Assembly (NCBI GenBank): GCA_031284105.1
Contig: JAITAN010000137.1
Coordinates: 1 to 7,326, forward strand
Reading direction: 5' to 3'
DNA length: 7,326 bases
DNA from: Treponema sp.
GTDB taxonomy: Bacteria; Spirochaetota; Spirochaetia; Treponematales; Breznakiellaceae
The translations under genes and the position numbers were made by a program. Below the pieces are notes generated by a model. That model searched no databases. It saw only the letters and a program-made list of their open reading frames with translations, and was not told where the DNA came from. This document shows positions 1 to 4,203 of this stretch, piece after piece. Position 1 is the first letter of the stretch. Every line of letters starts with the position of its first letter.

Positions 1-443
1 GGGTGGCTGTATGTGACGGTGATACTCGATTTATGGGATCGCAGCGTGATAGGACGGGCATTTTCGGAAGACAGGGAAGCCGGTCATGTGTGCGATGCGC
101 TTATGACGGCCCGCACGAACCGCAAGCCGAAGAGTGGTCTCCTCTTTCATTCGGATCGGGGAGTACGGTATTGCGGTAAAGAATTTCGAGCGGCGCCGTC
201 GGCGCGGCGTCCGCCGGTCGGACGGAGTATGAGCCGGAAGGGGAACCGTCGGGACAATGCCCGTGCGGAGCGTTTTTTAAGACGTTAAAAGCGGAAGCGG
301 ATAAGGCGGAAGGGAGACAGACGAAAGAGGAGGTGAGGGTAGAGGTATGTGAGTATATAGAACCGTATTATAATAAGCGCCGTAGACATTCGGCGCTCGG
401 CTATGCTATACCGATAGCATTAACACAGTACGGCACCGCTTAA
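1..443 (+). pseudogene. IS3-family transposase (OrfB, DDE/rve domain), 5'-truncated by the window and frameshifted
   Basis: This is the catalytic half of an IS3-family transposase, which cuts and joins IS ends. Reading begins in frame 1 at GWLYVTVILDLWDRSVIG, giving the first catalytic Asp (28-30). HSDRGVRY gives the second Asp (154-156), and SMSRKGN..DNARAERF gives the catalytic Glu (268-270). After ERF the frame is lost: a run of six T (273-278) would need seven to continue as ERFFKTLKAE. The missing T produces a stop at 286-288, while the true C-terminus, ending YYNKRRRHSALGY and a short tail, continues in frame 3 to the TAA at 441-443. Between EFR and SMSRKG there are 12 residues where I expect about 10, so the Asp-Glu spacing (38 positions rather than the usual 36) is also off. 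The segment in between reads more naturally in the +1 frame (RRRGVRRS), hinting at a second pair of indels. Most likely a pseudogene; a single-base assembly error in the T run is the alternative for the first lesion. Confidence 0.85.
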
Positions 444-444
444 C

Positions 445-768
445 CTACCGTCCATCATATCGGGGGAAGTCCACGTCAATAGTTTTAACTATCAAGTCAA
501 TAGTTTTAACTATCAAGTCAATAGTTTTAACTTTTGAGTCAATAGTTTCAACTACCACGCCAATAGTTTTAACTACCACGCCAATAGTTACAACTAGCAA
601 GCCCGCGCCCGCAGCGTTCAACGCGGATACATACGCGGACGCTTTATAGGGAATAGGGAACGCCTGTACGCGGGCCGCACGAGGGGGACGGGGGGACTCG
701 CCGGCGGCTATGCCATACGCATTACAAGCCATGAGAAATACAGAACATACCCCGCTTTTTTCGTTCAT
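445..768 (-). CDS. Doubtful hypothetical protein ending in seven-residue repeats
   Basis: A 107-codon leftward ORF of no family I can name. The first ~58 residues (MNEKSGVCSVFLMACNAYG then a Pro/Ala/Arg-rich stretch) have no clear domain. Residues about 59-98 are six heptads of VKTIDLI type encoded by the 21-bp array. The last residues, VDFPRYDGR, are encoded by the IS end itself, so the present C-terminus depends on the IS. A GAGG lies 4 nt before the ATG and a near-consensus leftward promoter lies about 120 bp upstream, which argues for transcription. Against coding: composition resembles translated repeat DNA, the repeat differences are mostly amino-acid-changing, and a second small ORF (793-722, 23 codons, starting MTIKARGC) overlaps it in another frame. 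I give it as possible, not likely. Confidence 0.3.
   Translation of the reverse strand: MNEKSGVCSVFLMACNAYGIAAGESPRPPRAARVQAFPIPYKASAYVSALNAAGAGLLVVTIGVVVKTIGVVVETIDSKVKTIDLIVKTIDLIVKTIDVDFPRYDGR
461..473 (-). repeat. Candidate right terminal inverted repeat (IRR) of the IS
   Basis: Read inward from the right end, the sequence is TGGACTTCCCCCG. It begins with the TG typical of IS3-family termini and is C-rich after position 7. It lies about 17 bp past the transposase stop, where the family's right end normally sits. The matching left end is outside the window, so this rests on position and style alone. Confidence 0.5.
475..600. repeat. Six tandem 21-bp repeats with a palindromic core
   Basis: Exactly six units of 21 bp start at 475, 496, 517, 538, 559 and 580. 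The general unit is GTCAATAGTTTTAACT plus five variable bases. Each carries an inverted repeat TAGTT-NN-AACTA: the left arm is the same in all six units, the right arm in five (unit 3 has AACTT). The central two bases vary (TT, TT, TT, TC, TT, AC). The first two units are identical, and divergence rises to the right, away from the IS end. On the minus strand the array stays open in one frame only, coding a heptad of the type (L/V)(I/V)V(K/E)TI(D/G). It could be an iteron or operator-like protein-binding array, a coding repeat, or a dispersed genomic repeat linked to the IS. Confidence 0.9.
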
Positions 769-821
769 TACAGCCTCGCGCCTTTATCGTCATACCGCTC
801 GTTTGCCGCGCGTTTCCGGCT

Positions 822-862
822 CTTTTTAACGGTAAAAATCCGTTTTAAGAACCGTTAAAAAG
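822..862 (-). other. Perfect 12-bp inverted repeat (hairpin) in the predicted leftward leader
   Basis: CTTTTTAACGGT (822-833) and ACCGTTAAAAAG (851-862) are perfect reverse complements around a 17-nt loop. The hairpin would begin about 23 nt after the start point predicted from the 892-920 promoter. It is too AT-rich for, and lacks the T-tract of, an ordinary intrinsic terminator. A leader regulatory hairpin, a palindromic protein site, or part of a dispersed repeat are all possible. Confidence 0.7.
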
Positions 863-891
863 CGTCTTTCGCAACACGGTAAAACAATAGT

Positions 892-920
892 ATCATATAC
901 CATGACGGTATGCTTGTCAA
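892..920 (-). promoter_or_regulatory. Near-consensus sigma70-type promoter, leftward
   Basis: On the minus strand the -35 box is TTGACA (920-915, perfect) and the -10 box is TATGAT (897-892, five of six), separated by exactly 17 bp. Transcription would start near 885 and run left through the hairpin, the doubtful ORF, the 21-bp array and into the IS, antisense to the transposase. A short inverted repeat, ATACC-5 nt-GGTAT (897-911), sits between the boxes and could be an operator. This is the best match to promoter consensus in the window. Confidence 0.75.
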
Positions 921-924
921 GATT

Positions 925-975
925 CCTTCTTACGATTTTTCCATTTTTTCCATCTTTCAATTTTTTCAATTTCTT
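925..975 (-). promoter_or_regulatory. A-tract (UP-element-like) segment behind the 892-920 promoter
   Basis: On the minus strand several A-tracts (about 966-961, 949-944 and 940-936, with shorter ones nearby) lie just upstream of the -35 box, in the -40 to -60 zone and beyond. Such AT-rich tracts commonly raise promoter strength through the RNA polymerase alpha subunit or DNA bending. The spacing is 7-10 bp, not cleanly helical, so strong curvature is uncertain. The rest of 976-1035 holds nothing I can name except a small inverted repeat GTTCT-TTT-AGAAC (1009-1021). Confidence 0.4.
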
Positions 976-1035
976 CACGCCCGCTTTTTCGTCTTAAAAT
1001 TCCGCCGCGTTCTTTTAGAACAAAACCTGAACAAG

Positions 1036-1060
1036 CGGCAGCCTGCCGGCGGCCGCCGGC
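1036..1060 (-). terminator. GC-rich hairpin after thioredoxin gene, possible terminator
   Basis: About 11 bp past the trxA stop lies a perfect 16-bp palindrome (1045-1060, GCCGGCGGCCGCCGGC). Next to it is a smaller hairpin CGGCA-GGC-TGCCG, followed on the minus strand by CTTGTTCAGGTTTTGTT. The stems are strong but the U-tract is interrupted, so termination may be weak or factor-dependent. Confidence 0.45.
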
Positions 1061-1071
1061 CGCCCGCCCGC

Positions 1072-1392
1072 CTACAACAGGTCCTTGAAAAGCCCTTCGA
1101 TTTTGTCTTTCGGGGCCGCGCCCGTGTGCTTTTTGACAACGGCCCCGTCTTTGTATATAACAAGCGAGGGAATCGACACAACCCCGTGTTGTTCGGCAAG
1201 CCCGCTTTCCTTATCAACATTCACCAAGCCGACTTTGAGCCTGCCCTCGCGCTCTTCCGCGATCTCCGCGAGGGACGGCGCGATCATCCTGCACGGCGCG
1301 CACCACGGGGCCCAAAAATCAAGCAGTACCGGAATCGGAGACTGCTCCACCTCTTCCTTAAAATTAGCCATACATACCGTTATTTCACTCAT
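1072..1392 (-). CDS. trxA: Thioredoxin with WCAPC active site
   Basis: Small cytoplasmic thiol-disulfide oxidoreductase that reduces disulfides in client proteins and is recharged by thioredoxin reductase. At 106 residues it has the normal length of bacterial thioredoxins. Visible features are the buried Asp25, the active site FWAPWCAPCR (Cys31, Cys34), the NVDKE turn, and cis-Pro75 in VSIPSL. The central residue is Ala (WCAPC) where most thioredoxins have Gly (WCGPC), which may shift redox potential or partner choice. The start at 1390-1392 is chosen because GGAGG lies 4 nt upstream; a longer reading to 1506 has no such site and would run through the GC-rich leader. It follows the two-component genes on the same strand with a 144-bp gap, has its own predicted promoter (1466-1494) and a hairpin/T8 leader element. 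It may supply electrons to the divergently encoded DsbD-like membrane protein, which is inference only. Confidence 0.95.
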   Translation of the reverse strand: MSEITVCMANFKEEVEQSPIPVLLDFWAPWCAPCRMIAPSLAEIAEEREGRLKVGLVNVDKESGLAEQHGVVSIPSLVIYKDGAVVKKHTGAAPKDKIEGLFKDLL

Positions 1393-1413
1393 ATATCCTC
1401 CAAATATATATAG

Positions 1414-1457
1414 AAAAAAAATCCCCGCGGCGCGCGCGCCCGCGCCCGCTCGCGGGC
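1414..1457 (-). terminator. GC-rich hairpin plus T8 tract directly before trxA: attenuator or upstream terminator
   Basis: Between the trxA promoter and its ribosome-binding site the minus strand has a dense set of GC inverted repeats: CCCGCG/CGCGGG (1456-1451 with 1429-1424), the palindrome GGCGCGCGCGCC (1440-1429), and a competing GCCCG/CGGGC (1457-1453 with 1448-1444). They are followed by GGGGA and eight T (1421-1414). This has the form of an intrinsic terminator yet ends only about 11 nt before GGAGG. It either ends histidine-kinase readthrough or acts as an attenuator in the trxA leader; overlapping stems would allow alternative folds. Confidence 0.55.
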
Positions 1458-1465
1458 TTTGAAAC

Positions 1466-1494
1466 AATATAGCGAATTTTCCCCATAAAAACAA
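1466..1494 (-). promoter_or_regulatory. Predicted trxA promoter
   Basis: On the minus strand, -35 TTGTTT (1494-1489, three of six to consensus) and -10 TATATT (1471-1466, five of six) are 17 bp apart. The start point would be near 1459, giving a leader of about 67 nt that contains the whole GC hairpin and T8 tract. It lies in the only AT-rich stretch between the kinase stop and trxA. Confidence 0.5.
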
Positions 1495-1515
1495 GTAAAC
1501 GCGCACGCGTACGAA

Positions 1516-1538
1516 AACCCGCCGGCCGGCCGCGGGTT
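1516..1538 (-). terminator. Hairpin overlapping the histidine kinase stop codon, possible terminator
   Basis: AACCCGC (1516-1522) and GCGGGTT (1532-1538) are reverse complements around CGGCCGGCC. On the minus strand the stem begins at the kinase TAA (1539-1537) and is followed by TT and CGTACG. The stem is strong and the T-tract short (four T counting the stem end), so it is a likely but not certain end of the two-component transcript. Confidence 0.5.
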
Positions 1539-3018
1539 ATAACGACACCCGAAACACGCTTCCCGCGCCCCCGTCTCCCGGACTTACCGCGCTGATGGTT
1601 CCGTTGTGCGCGTGAACGATGGCCGCCGCGATGGTCAAGCCGACTCCGGCCCCGCCGGCGGCCCCGCCGTCCTTCCCGCCCCCGCGGCCGCGGGACTTAT
1701 CGGAACGGTAGAGGCGTTCAAAGATATGGGGGAGATCGTCCGCGGGTATGCCGATGCCGGTATCGGCAACAACGACGCTCCAGCGATGCGCGGCAAGAGG
1801 CGTCTCTTGCGCGGCAAGAAACGGCTCGTGCGGCCTTTCTATGGCAACGGTTACGCTTCCCCGATCCGTGTACGCAACCGCATTGGACAAAAGATTGATA
1901 AATACCTGCTTGAGCCGGTCGTAATCCGCAATGATCGGGCTTTCCTGAAGGTTCACGCGCAGTTCAATGCCCTTTTCAAGGGCCGCGGACGCGAACGGCG
2001 TTATGGCCGCGCGCACGAGCTTCGCCAGATCAAACGCGGTTTTATTGAGCGGCGCGGTTTCCCATTCAAGACAGGTCAACGTGTTTAAGTCTTGCACCAA
2101 GGTAATAAGCCGAATGACTTCCTCATGGCAGCTCTCAAGGCGTTTCCGGTCGGGCATATACACCCCGTCAATCATGGCTTCAATGTCCCCCTGCAAACAG
2201 GTGAGCGGCGTCCGCAGCTCATGGGCTATATCCGACATAAGCCGCTTTTGGCGGCGTTCCCCTTCTTCCAGCTCCTCAGCCAGGGCGTTGATCGATCCGG
2301 CGAGCCCGGCCAGTTCCCTTGTTTTATAGCGGTCCTGAATCCTGATGGTACGCCGCTCCCCGTTCACGCCGCCGGAATGTATTTTGGCTATTTGCCGGGC
2401 CGCTTCTCCGGCCTTGTTGATGGGCAGGGCTATGGCGCGGGAAAGGGCCATGGAAACGCCCGCGCTGATAAGGGCGCACAAAACCCCGGCCATGAGAAGG
2501 AGCCTGTTGATAGACGTTAAAAACTTTGTTTCCGTTTCGCTGTAGAAAAAAGGACCGTAGGTCTCTATGGTAACGGTTCCTACGGTTCTCCCCGCGTACA
2601 CGACCGGATACCGCCGCGTCTGTACCGCGCCGTCAAGCCGGAAATACCCTTCCATACGCTCCGCTATGCGGCCAAGCACCGCGGCGCATTGCCGCATATC
2701 ACAGGAACGCGCGTCCCACACGACGCGCCCCGCTTCGTCTTCCACGGTTACGATGTAGCCTTCATGCACAAAATACATGCCCATCGCCTCTATGGAACGC
2801 GCGTCAAAGCCCCGGCCGCTGTATTGGCTGCCGACGGCCCGGACTATTTCTTCGCTTTTTTGAGCGATGTTATCCTTAATAAGCGCGTTGAATATGACGC
2901 CCGTAAAAAGGTTTATTACGACGGTTAAAACGCCCAGGGTAAGGCCGATAAAGAGAACGTAGGTCATAACCAGATAGTTTTTCAGGCTGACGGCAGCGGG
3001 GGCGAACCGCGCGCTCAT
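1537..3018 (-). CDS. Membrane sensor histidine kinase (HAMP, HisKA, HATPase)
   Basis: A 493-residue sensor kinase that should phosphorylate the regulator encoded just upstream. Order: short cytoplasmic N-terminus; TM1 about 18-46; extracytoplasmic sensor about 47-165; TM2 about 171-193; HAMP about 194-250; HisKA with phospho-acceptor His266 in SDIAHELRTPL; then the ATP-binding domain with N-box FINLLSNA (Asn375, Asn379), DTGIGIP (Asp419), IFERLYRSD and GGAGVGLTIA. Length is ordinary. A Gly-rich insert (about 443-457) enlarges the ATP-lid loop. The sensor domain has a Cys pair, SCDMRQC (Cys106, Cys111), that could bind metal or form a disulfide. The ATG at 3016-3018 is chosen because GGGAGG lies 6 nt upstream and the protein begins like the N-termini encoded in the repeat copies behind it. 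An in-frame TTG at 3081 lies inside the repeat array and is rejected. Its signal is unknown; copper or redox is inferred from the divergent operon. Confidence 0.93.
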   Translation of the reverse strand: MSARFAPAAVSLKNYLVMTYVLFIGLTLGVLTVVINLFTGVIFNALIKDNIAQKSEEIVRAVGSQYSGRGFDARSIEAMGMYFVHEGYIVTVEDEAGRVVWDARSCDMRQCAAVLGRIAERMEGYFRLDGAVQTRRYPVVYAGRTVGTVTIETYGPFFYSETETKFLTSINRLLLMAGVLCALISAGVSMALSRAIALPINKAGEAARQIAKIHSGGVNGERRTIRIQDRYKTRELAGLAGSINALAEELEEGERRQKRLMSDIAHELRTPLTCLQGDIEAMIDGVYMPDRKRLESCHEEVIRLITLVQDLNTLTCLEWETAPLNKTAFDLAKLVRAAITPFASAALEKGIELRVNLQESPIIADYDRLKQVFINLLSNAVAYTDRGSVTVAIERPHEPFLAAQETPLAAHRWSVVVADTGIGIPADDLPHIFERLYRSDKSRGRGGGKDGGAAGGAGVGLTIAAAIVHAHNGTISAVSPGDGGAGSVFRVSL

Positions 3019-3024
3019 GCCGGG

Positions 3025-3030
3025 CCTCCC
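3025..3030 (-). promoter_or_regulatory. Shine-Dalgarno that sets the kinase start
   Basis: GGGAGG stands 6 nt before the ATG at 3018. The same GGGAGG-6 nt-ATG module recurs before ATGs at 3309, 3217 and 3133, but only this last one is in frame with the kinase. Confidence 0.85.
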
Positions 3031-3213
3031 AAGCGGTAGCCCATTCCGTGCACGGCGCAGGGGGTGAACGGCGCGGTGCAAGCGGGTGAACGGGGTGAAC
3101 GGCGCGGTGTAAAGGGGTGAACGGCGCGCTCATGCCGAGCCTCCCAAGCGGTAGCCCATTCCGTACACGGTGCAGGGGGTGAACGGCGCGGTGCAAAGGG
3201 GTGAACGGCGCGC

Positions 3214-3309
3214 TCATGCCGAGCCTCCCAAGCGGCAGCCCATTCCGTGCACGGCGCAGGGGGTGAACGGCGCGGTGCAAAGGGGTAGAAGGGTGAACGG
3301 CGCGCTCAT
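3214..3309 (-). CDS. 31-codon mini-ORF created by the junction repeat
   Basis: The ATG at 3309 overlaps the regulator stop as ATGA and has GGGAGG upstream, so ribosomes finishing the regulator should restart here. The reading is MSAPFTLLPLC, a short middle, then a copy of the regulator tail GMGCRLGGSA, ending at a TGA that itself overlaps the next ATG (3217). The next frame continues through the third copy without a stop and runs out of frame into the kinase, ending at 2876 (113 codons). These are by-products of the duplication and probably not functional proteins, but they are likely translated and may affect how much kinase is made. Confidence 0.3.
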   Translation of the reverse strand: MSAPFTLLPLCTAPFTPCAVHGMGCRLGGSA

Positions 3310-3998
3310 GCCGAGCCTCCCAAGCGGTAGCCCATTCCGTACACGGTGAGTATATGCCGCGGGGTTTTGGGATCGTCCCCGATCTTTGCCCTGAGCCGCT
3401 TTATATGGCTATCCACAGACCGATCAAACCCGTCGTACCCATCCCCCTTGACCGCTTCAAGGATTTCCTCGCGGGTGAAAATCTTCGCCTGATGAGACAT
3501 GAAGAGGCTCAGGATGTTGTACTCATCATGGGTAAGGGGAACGGCTTCCCCGTTCCTTATGAGGCTCCGCTTTTCCGTATCCAGCGTCAAATCCCCATGG
3601 GAAAGAACGCCGCCGCCCGCTTTCTTGCCGCGCTCCCGCCTCATAACCGCATCGACGCGCGCCATAAGCTGCCGCGGGCTGAACGGTTTGCATACATAGT
3701 CGTCCGCGCCGATCGTAAGCCCCCGAATGACGCTTTCCTCATCGACTTTAGCCGTAATCATGATAATGGGAACATCCGATACGAGCCTCACCTTTTTACA
3801 GAATTCCTCGCCGGAAAAATCGGGCAGCATCAGGTCAAGGAGTATCAGCGATACCGGATTACGCTCAAAAAGCATCATCCCTTGCCCGCCGTCTTTGGCG
3901 CAGAGCGCGGCGTACCCGTTCATTTCCAGATAGGCTTTTACAAGGACGAGGATTTTCGCCTCGTCGTCCACTATCAGGACCGTGTGTTTATCCTTCAT
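3306..3998 (-). CDS. OmpR/PhoB-family response regulator
   Basis: A 230-residue transcription factor switched by phosphorylation from the adjacent kinase. The receiver domain (about 5-118) has the acidic pair Asp11-Asp12, phospho-acceptor Asp55 in LLDLMLPD, Thr82 in IMITAK, and Lys104 in CKPFSP, so all residues needed for phosphorylation are present. The C-terminal winged helix (about 133-228) has the family pattern: LTHDEYNILSLFM, the REEILEAV helix, then RSVDSHIKRLRAKIG as recognition helix, and VYGMGYRL in the wing. Length is typical. The ATG at 3996-3998 has only a weak upstream GGA; a -10-like TATACT lies 6 nt before the ATG. The stop overlaps an ATG as ATGA, and the last 13 codons are duplicated three more times downstream. 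It reads away from the metal-handling operon; direct repeats in front of that operon match its family's binding pattern. Confidence 0.95.
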   Translation of the reverse strand: MKDKHTVLIVDDEAKILVLVKAYLEMNGYAALCAKDGGQGMMLFERNPVSLILLDLMLPDFSGEEFCKKVRLVSDVPIIMITAKVDEESVIRGLTIGADDYVCKPFSPRQLMARVDAVMRRERGKKAGGGVLSHGDLTLDTEKRSLIRNGEAVPLTHDEYNILSLFMSHQAKIFTREEILEAVKGDGYDGFDRSVDSHIKRLRAKIGDDPKTPRHILTVYGMGYRLGGSA

Positions 3999-4004
3999 GT
4001 CCGT

Positions 4005-4033
4005 AGTATATCAGAACATTGCGCTTCATTTAA
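4005..4033 (-). promoter_or_regulatory. Weak candidate promoter for the regulator-kinase operon
   Basis: On the minus strand, TATACT (4010-4005, five of six to the -10 consensus) follows TTAAAT (4033-4028, three of six) at 17 bp. The ATG starts 6 nt after the -10 box, so the transcript would be leaderless or nearly so, which agrees with the poor Shine-Dalgarno. The -35 is weak and an activator may be needed. Confidence 0.35.
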
Positions 4034-4085
4034 GCCGCCCCAAAATGCCCCGCCCCTCGGCCTCGTTCAAAATATCCCGAATAAG

Positions 4086-4107
4086 TACCCGTATAGTGTA
4101 TACCCGT
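4086..4107. promoter_or_regulatory. Possible operator: GTATA-GTG-TATAC within repeated TACCCGT
   Basis: A perfect 5-bp inverted repeat (4091-4095 and 4099-4103) is flanked by two direct copies of TACCCGT (4086-4092 and 4101-4107, 15 bp apart). It sits in the middle of the 205-bp divergent intergenic region where a shared control site would be expected. No known consensus is matched. Confidence 0.25.
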
Positions 4108-4121
4108 CTATAAGGAACTAA

Positions 4122-4137
4122 AAAAGAAAATTCTTTT
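4122..4137. promoter_or_regulatory. AT-rich inverted repeat AAAAGAA-AA-TTCTTTT
   Basis: A perfect 7-bp inverted repeat with a 2-bp centre directly abuts the TTGACA box of the rightward promoter. It could be a repressor site or an UP element; AT-rich palindromes of this size also arise by chance. Confidence 0.3.
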
Positions 4138-4138
4138 A

Positions 4139-4172
4139 TTGACATAATTCTGACATAATTTTGTGGTATAGT
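4139..4172 (+). promoter_or_regulatory. Activator-type promoter of the metal-handling operon
   Basis: The -10 box TATAGT (4167-4172) matches five of six positions. The only good -35 match, TTGACA (4139-4144), lies 22 bp away, too far for direct use, and it is part of the first TGACATA repeat. A poor -35 with direct repeats over that region is usual for promoters that need an OmpR-type activator. The start point would be near 4179, giving a leader of about 25 nt. Confidence 0.5.
4140..4161 (+). promoter_or_regulatory. Tandem direct repeat, OmpR/PhoB-type binding site
   Basis: TGACATAATTC is followed at once by TGACATAATTT: ten of eleven bases repeat, giving heptamers TGACATA separated by four bases (11-bp period). 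This is the geometry of PhoB-type boxes (heptamer TGTCATA, 4-bp spacer), differing at one heptamer position. The site lies 5 bp before the -10 box of the metal-handling operon, in the position of an activator that replaces a -35, and next to the divergent OmpR/PhoB-family gene. That this regulator binds here is inference. Confidence 0.6.
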
Positions 4173-4184
4173 CTTGGCGCTGAT

Positions 4185-4199
4185 AGGAGAATATAAGAG
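4185..4199 (+). promoter_or_regulatory. Unusual ribosome-binding region of the fusion gene
   Basis: A good AGGAG (4185-4189) lies 14 nt before the ATG at 4204, longer than the usual 5-9. A weaker AAGAG ends 4 nt before the same ATG. The ATG is preferred because it starts the HMA domain directly; an in-frame TTG at 4174 would lie upstream of the SD and before the predicted transcription start. Confidence 0.45.
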
Positions 4200-4203
4200 T
4201 TTC

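Larger units (their letters stand above)
1..473 (+). mobile_element. Right end of a decayed IS3-family insertion sequence
   Basis: The window opens inside an insertion sequence whose left part lies outside. Support comes from the DDE transposase remnant (1-443) with the IS3-family C-terminal hallmark YYNKRRRHSALGY, followed about 17 bp after the stop by GGGGGAAGTCCA, a plausible right terminal inverted repeat ending in CA. The element is probably dead because its transposase is frameshifted. The left end, OrfA and any target-site duplication cannot be seen, so the exact IS subgroup is not assigned. Confidence 0.75.
3004..3348. repeat. Four-copy tandem amplification of the regulator-end/kinase-start junction
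   Basis: On the minus strand each copy carries the last ~13 codons of the response regulator (VYGMGYRLGGSA, stop), the embedded GGGAGG, the ATGA overlap, and the first ~8 codons of a kinase-like N-terminus (MSAPFTPL). The ATGs lie at 3309, 3217, 3133 and 3018, so spacings are 92, 84 and 115 bp. The basic unit is 84 bp; the 92-bp spacing has an extra AGAAGGGT and the 115-bp spacing an extra 31 bp of GGGGTGAACGG-type sequence. Each unit also contains a nested direct repeat GGGGTGAACGGCGCG. Copies differ by a few substitutions (TAC/CAC at Tyr/His, TAC/TGC at Tyr/Cys, GAG/GGG before the SD). The array replaces what was presumably a plain 4-bp overlap between the two genes. Confidence 0.93.

Noticed and set aside
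272..290. Programmed frameshift of the transposase at the T6 run
   Set aside because: IS3-family programmed shifting occurs between OrfA and OrfB at A-rich sites, not near the OrfB C-terminus; loss of one T is simpler.
822..862. Intrinsic terminator
   Set aside because: The stem is AT-rich with a 17-nt loop and has no T-tract directly after it on either strand.
910..1462. Plus-strand ORFs of 167 and 125 codons over the thioredoxin gene
   Set aside because: They are antisense to trxA and pyrimidine-rich DNA and contain no domain.
1393..1506. 38-residue N-terminal extension of thioredoxin
   Set aside because: The internal ATG at 1392 has GGAGG at ideal spacing and gives a standard-length thioredoxin; the extension translates the promoter and GC hairpin.
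3019..3081. 21-residue N-terminal extension of the histidine kinase from TTG
   Set aside because: It translates the tandem repeat out of the regulator's frame; the ATG at 3018 has GGGAGG 6 nt upstream.
3354..4121. 255-codon plus-strand ORF
   Set aside because: It is antisense to the clearly conserved response regulator and has no recognisable domain.
4174..4203. Ten-residue extension of the fusion protein from TTG
   Set aside because: It includes the Shine-Dalgarno and begins before the predicted transcription start; the HMA domain starts at the ATG at 4204.
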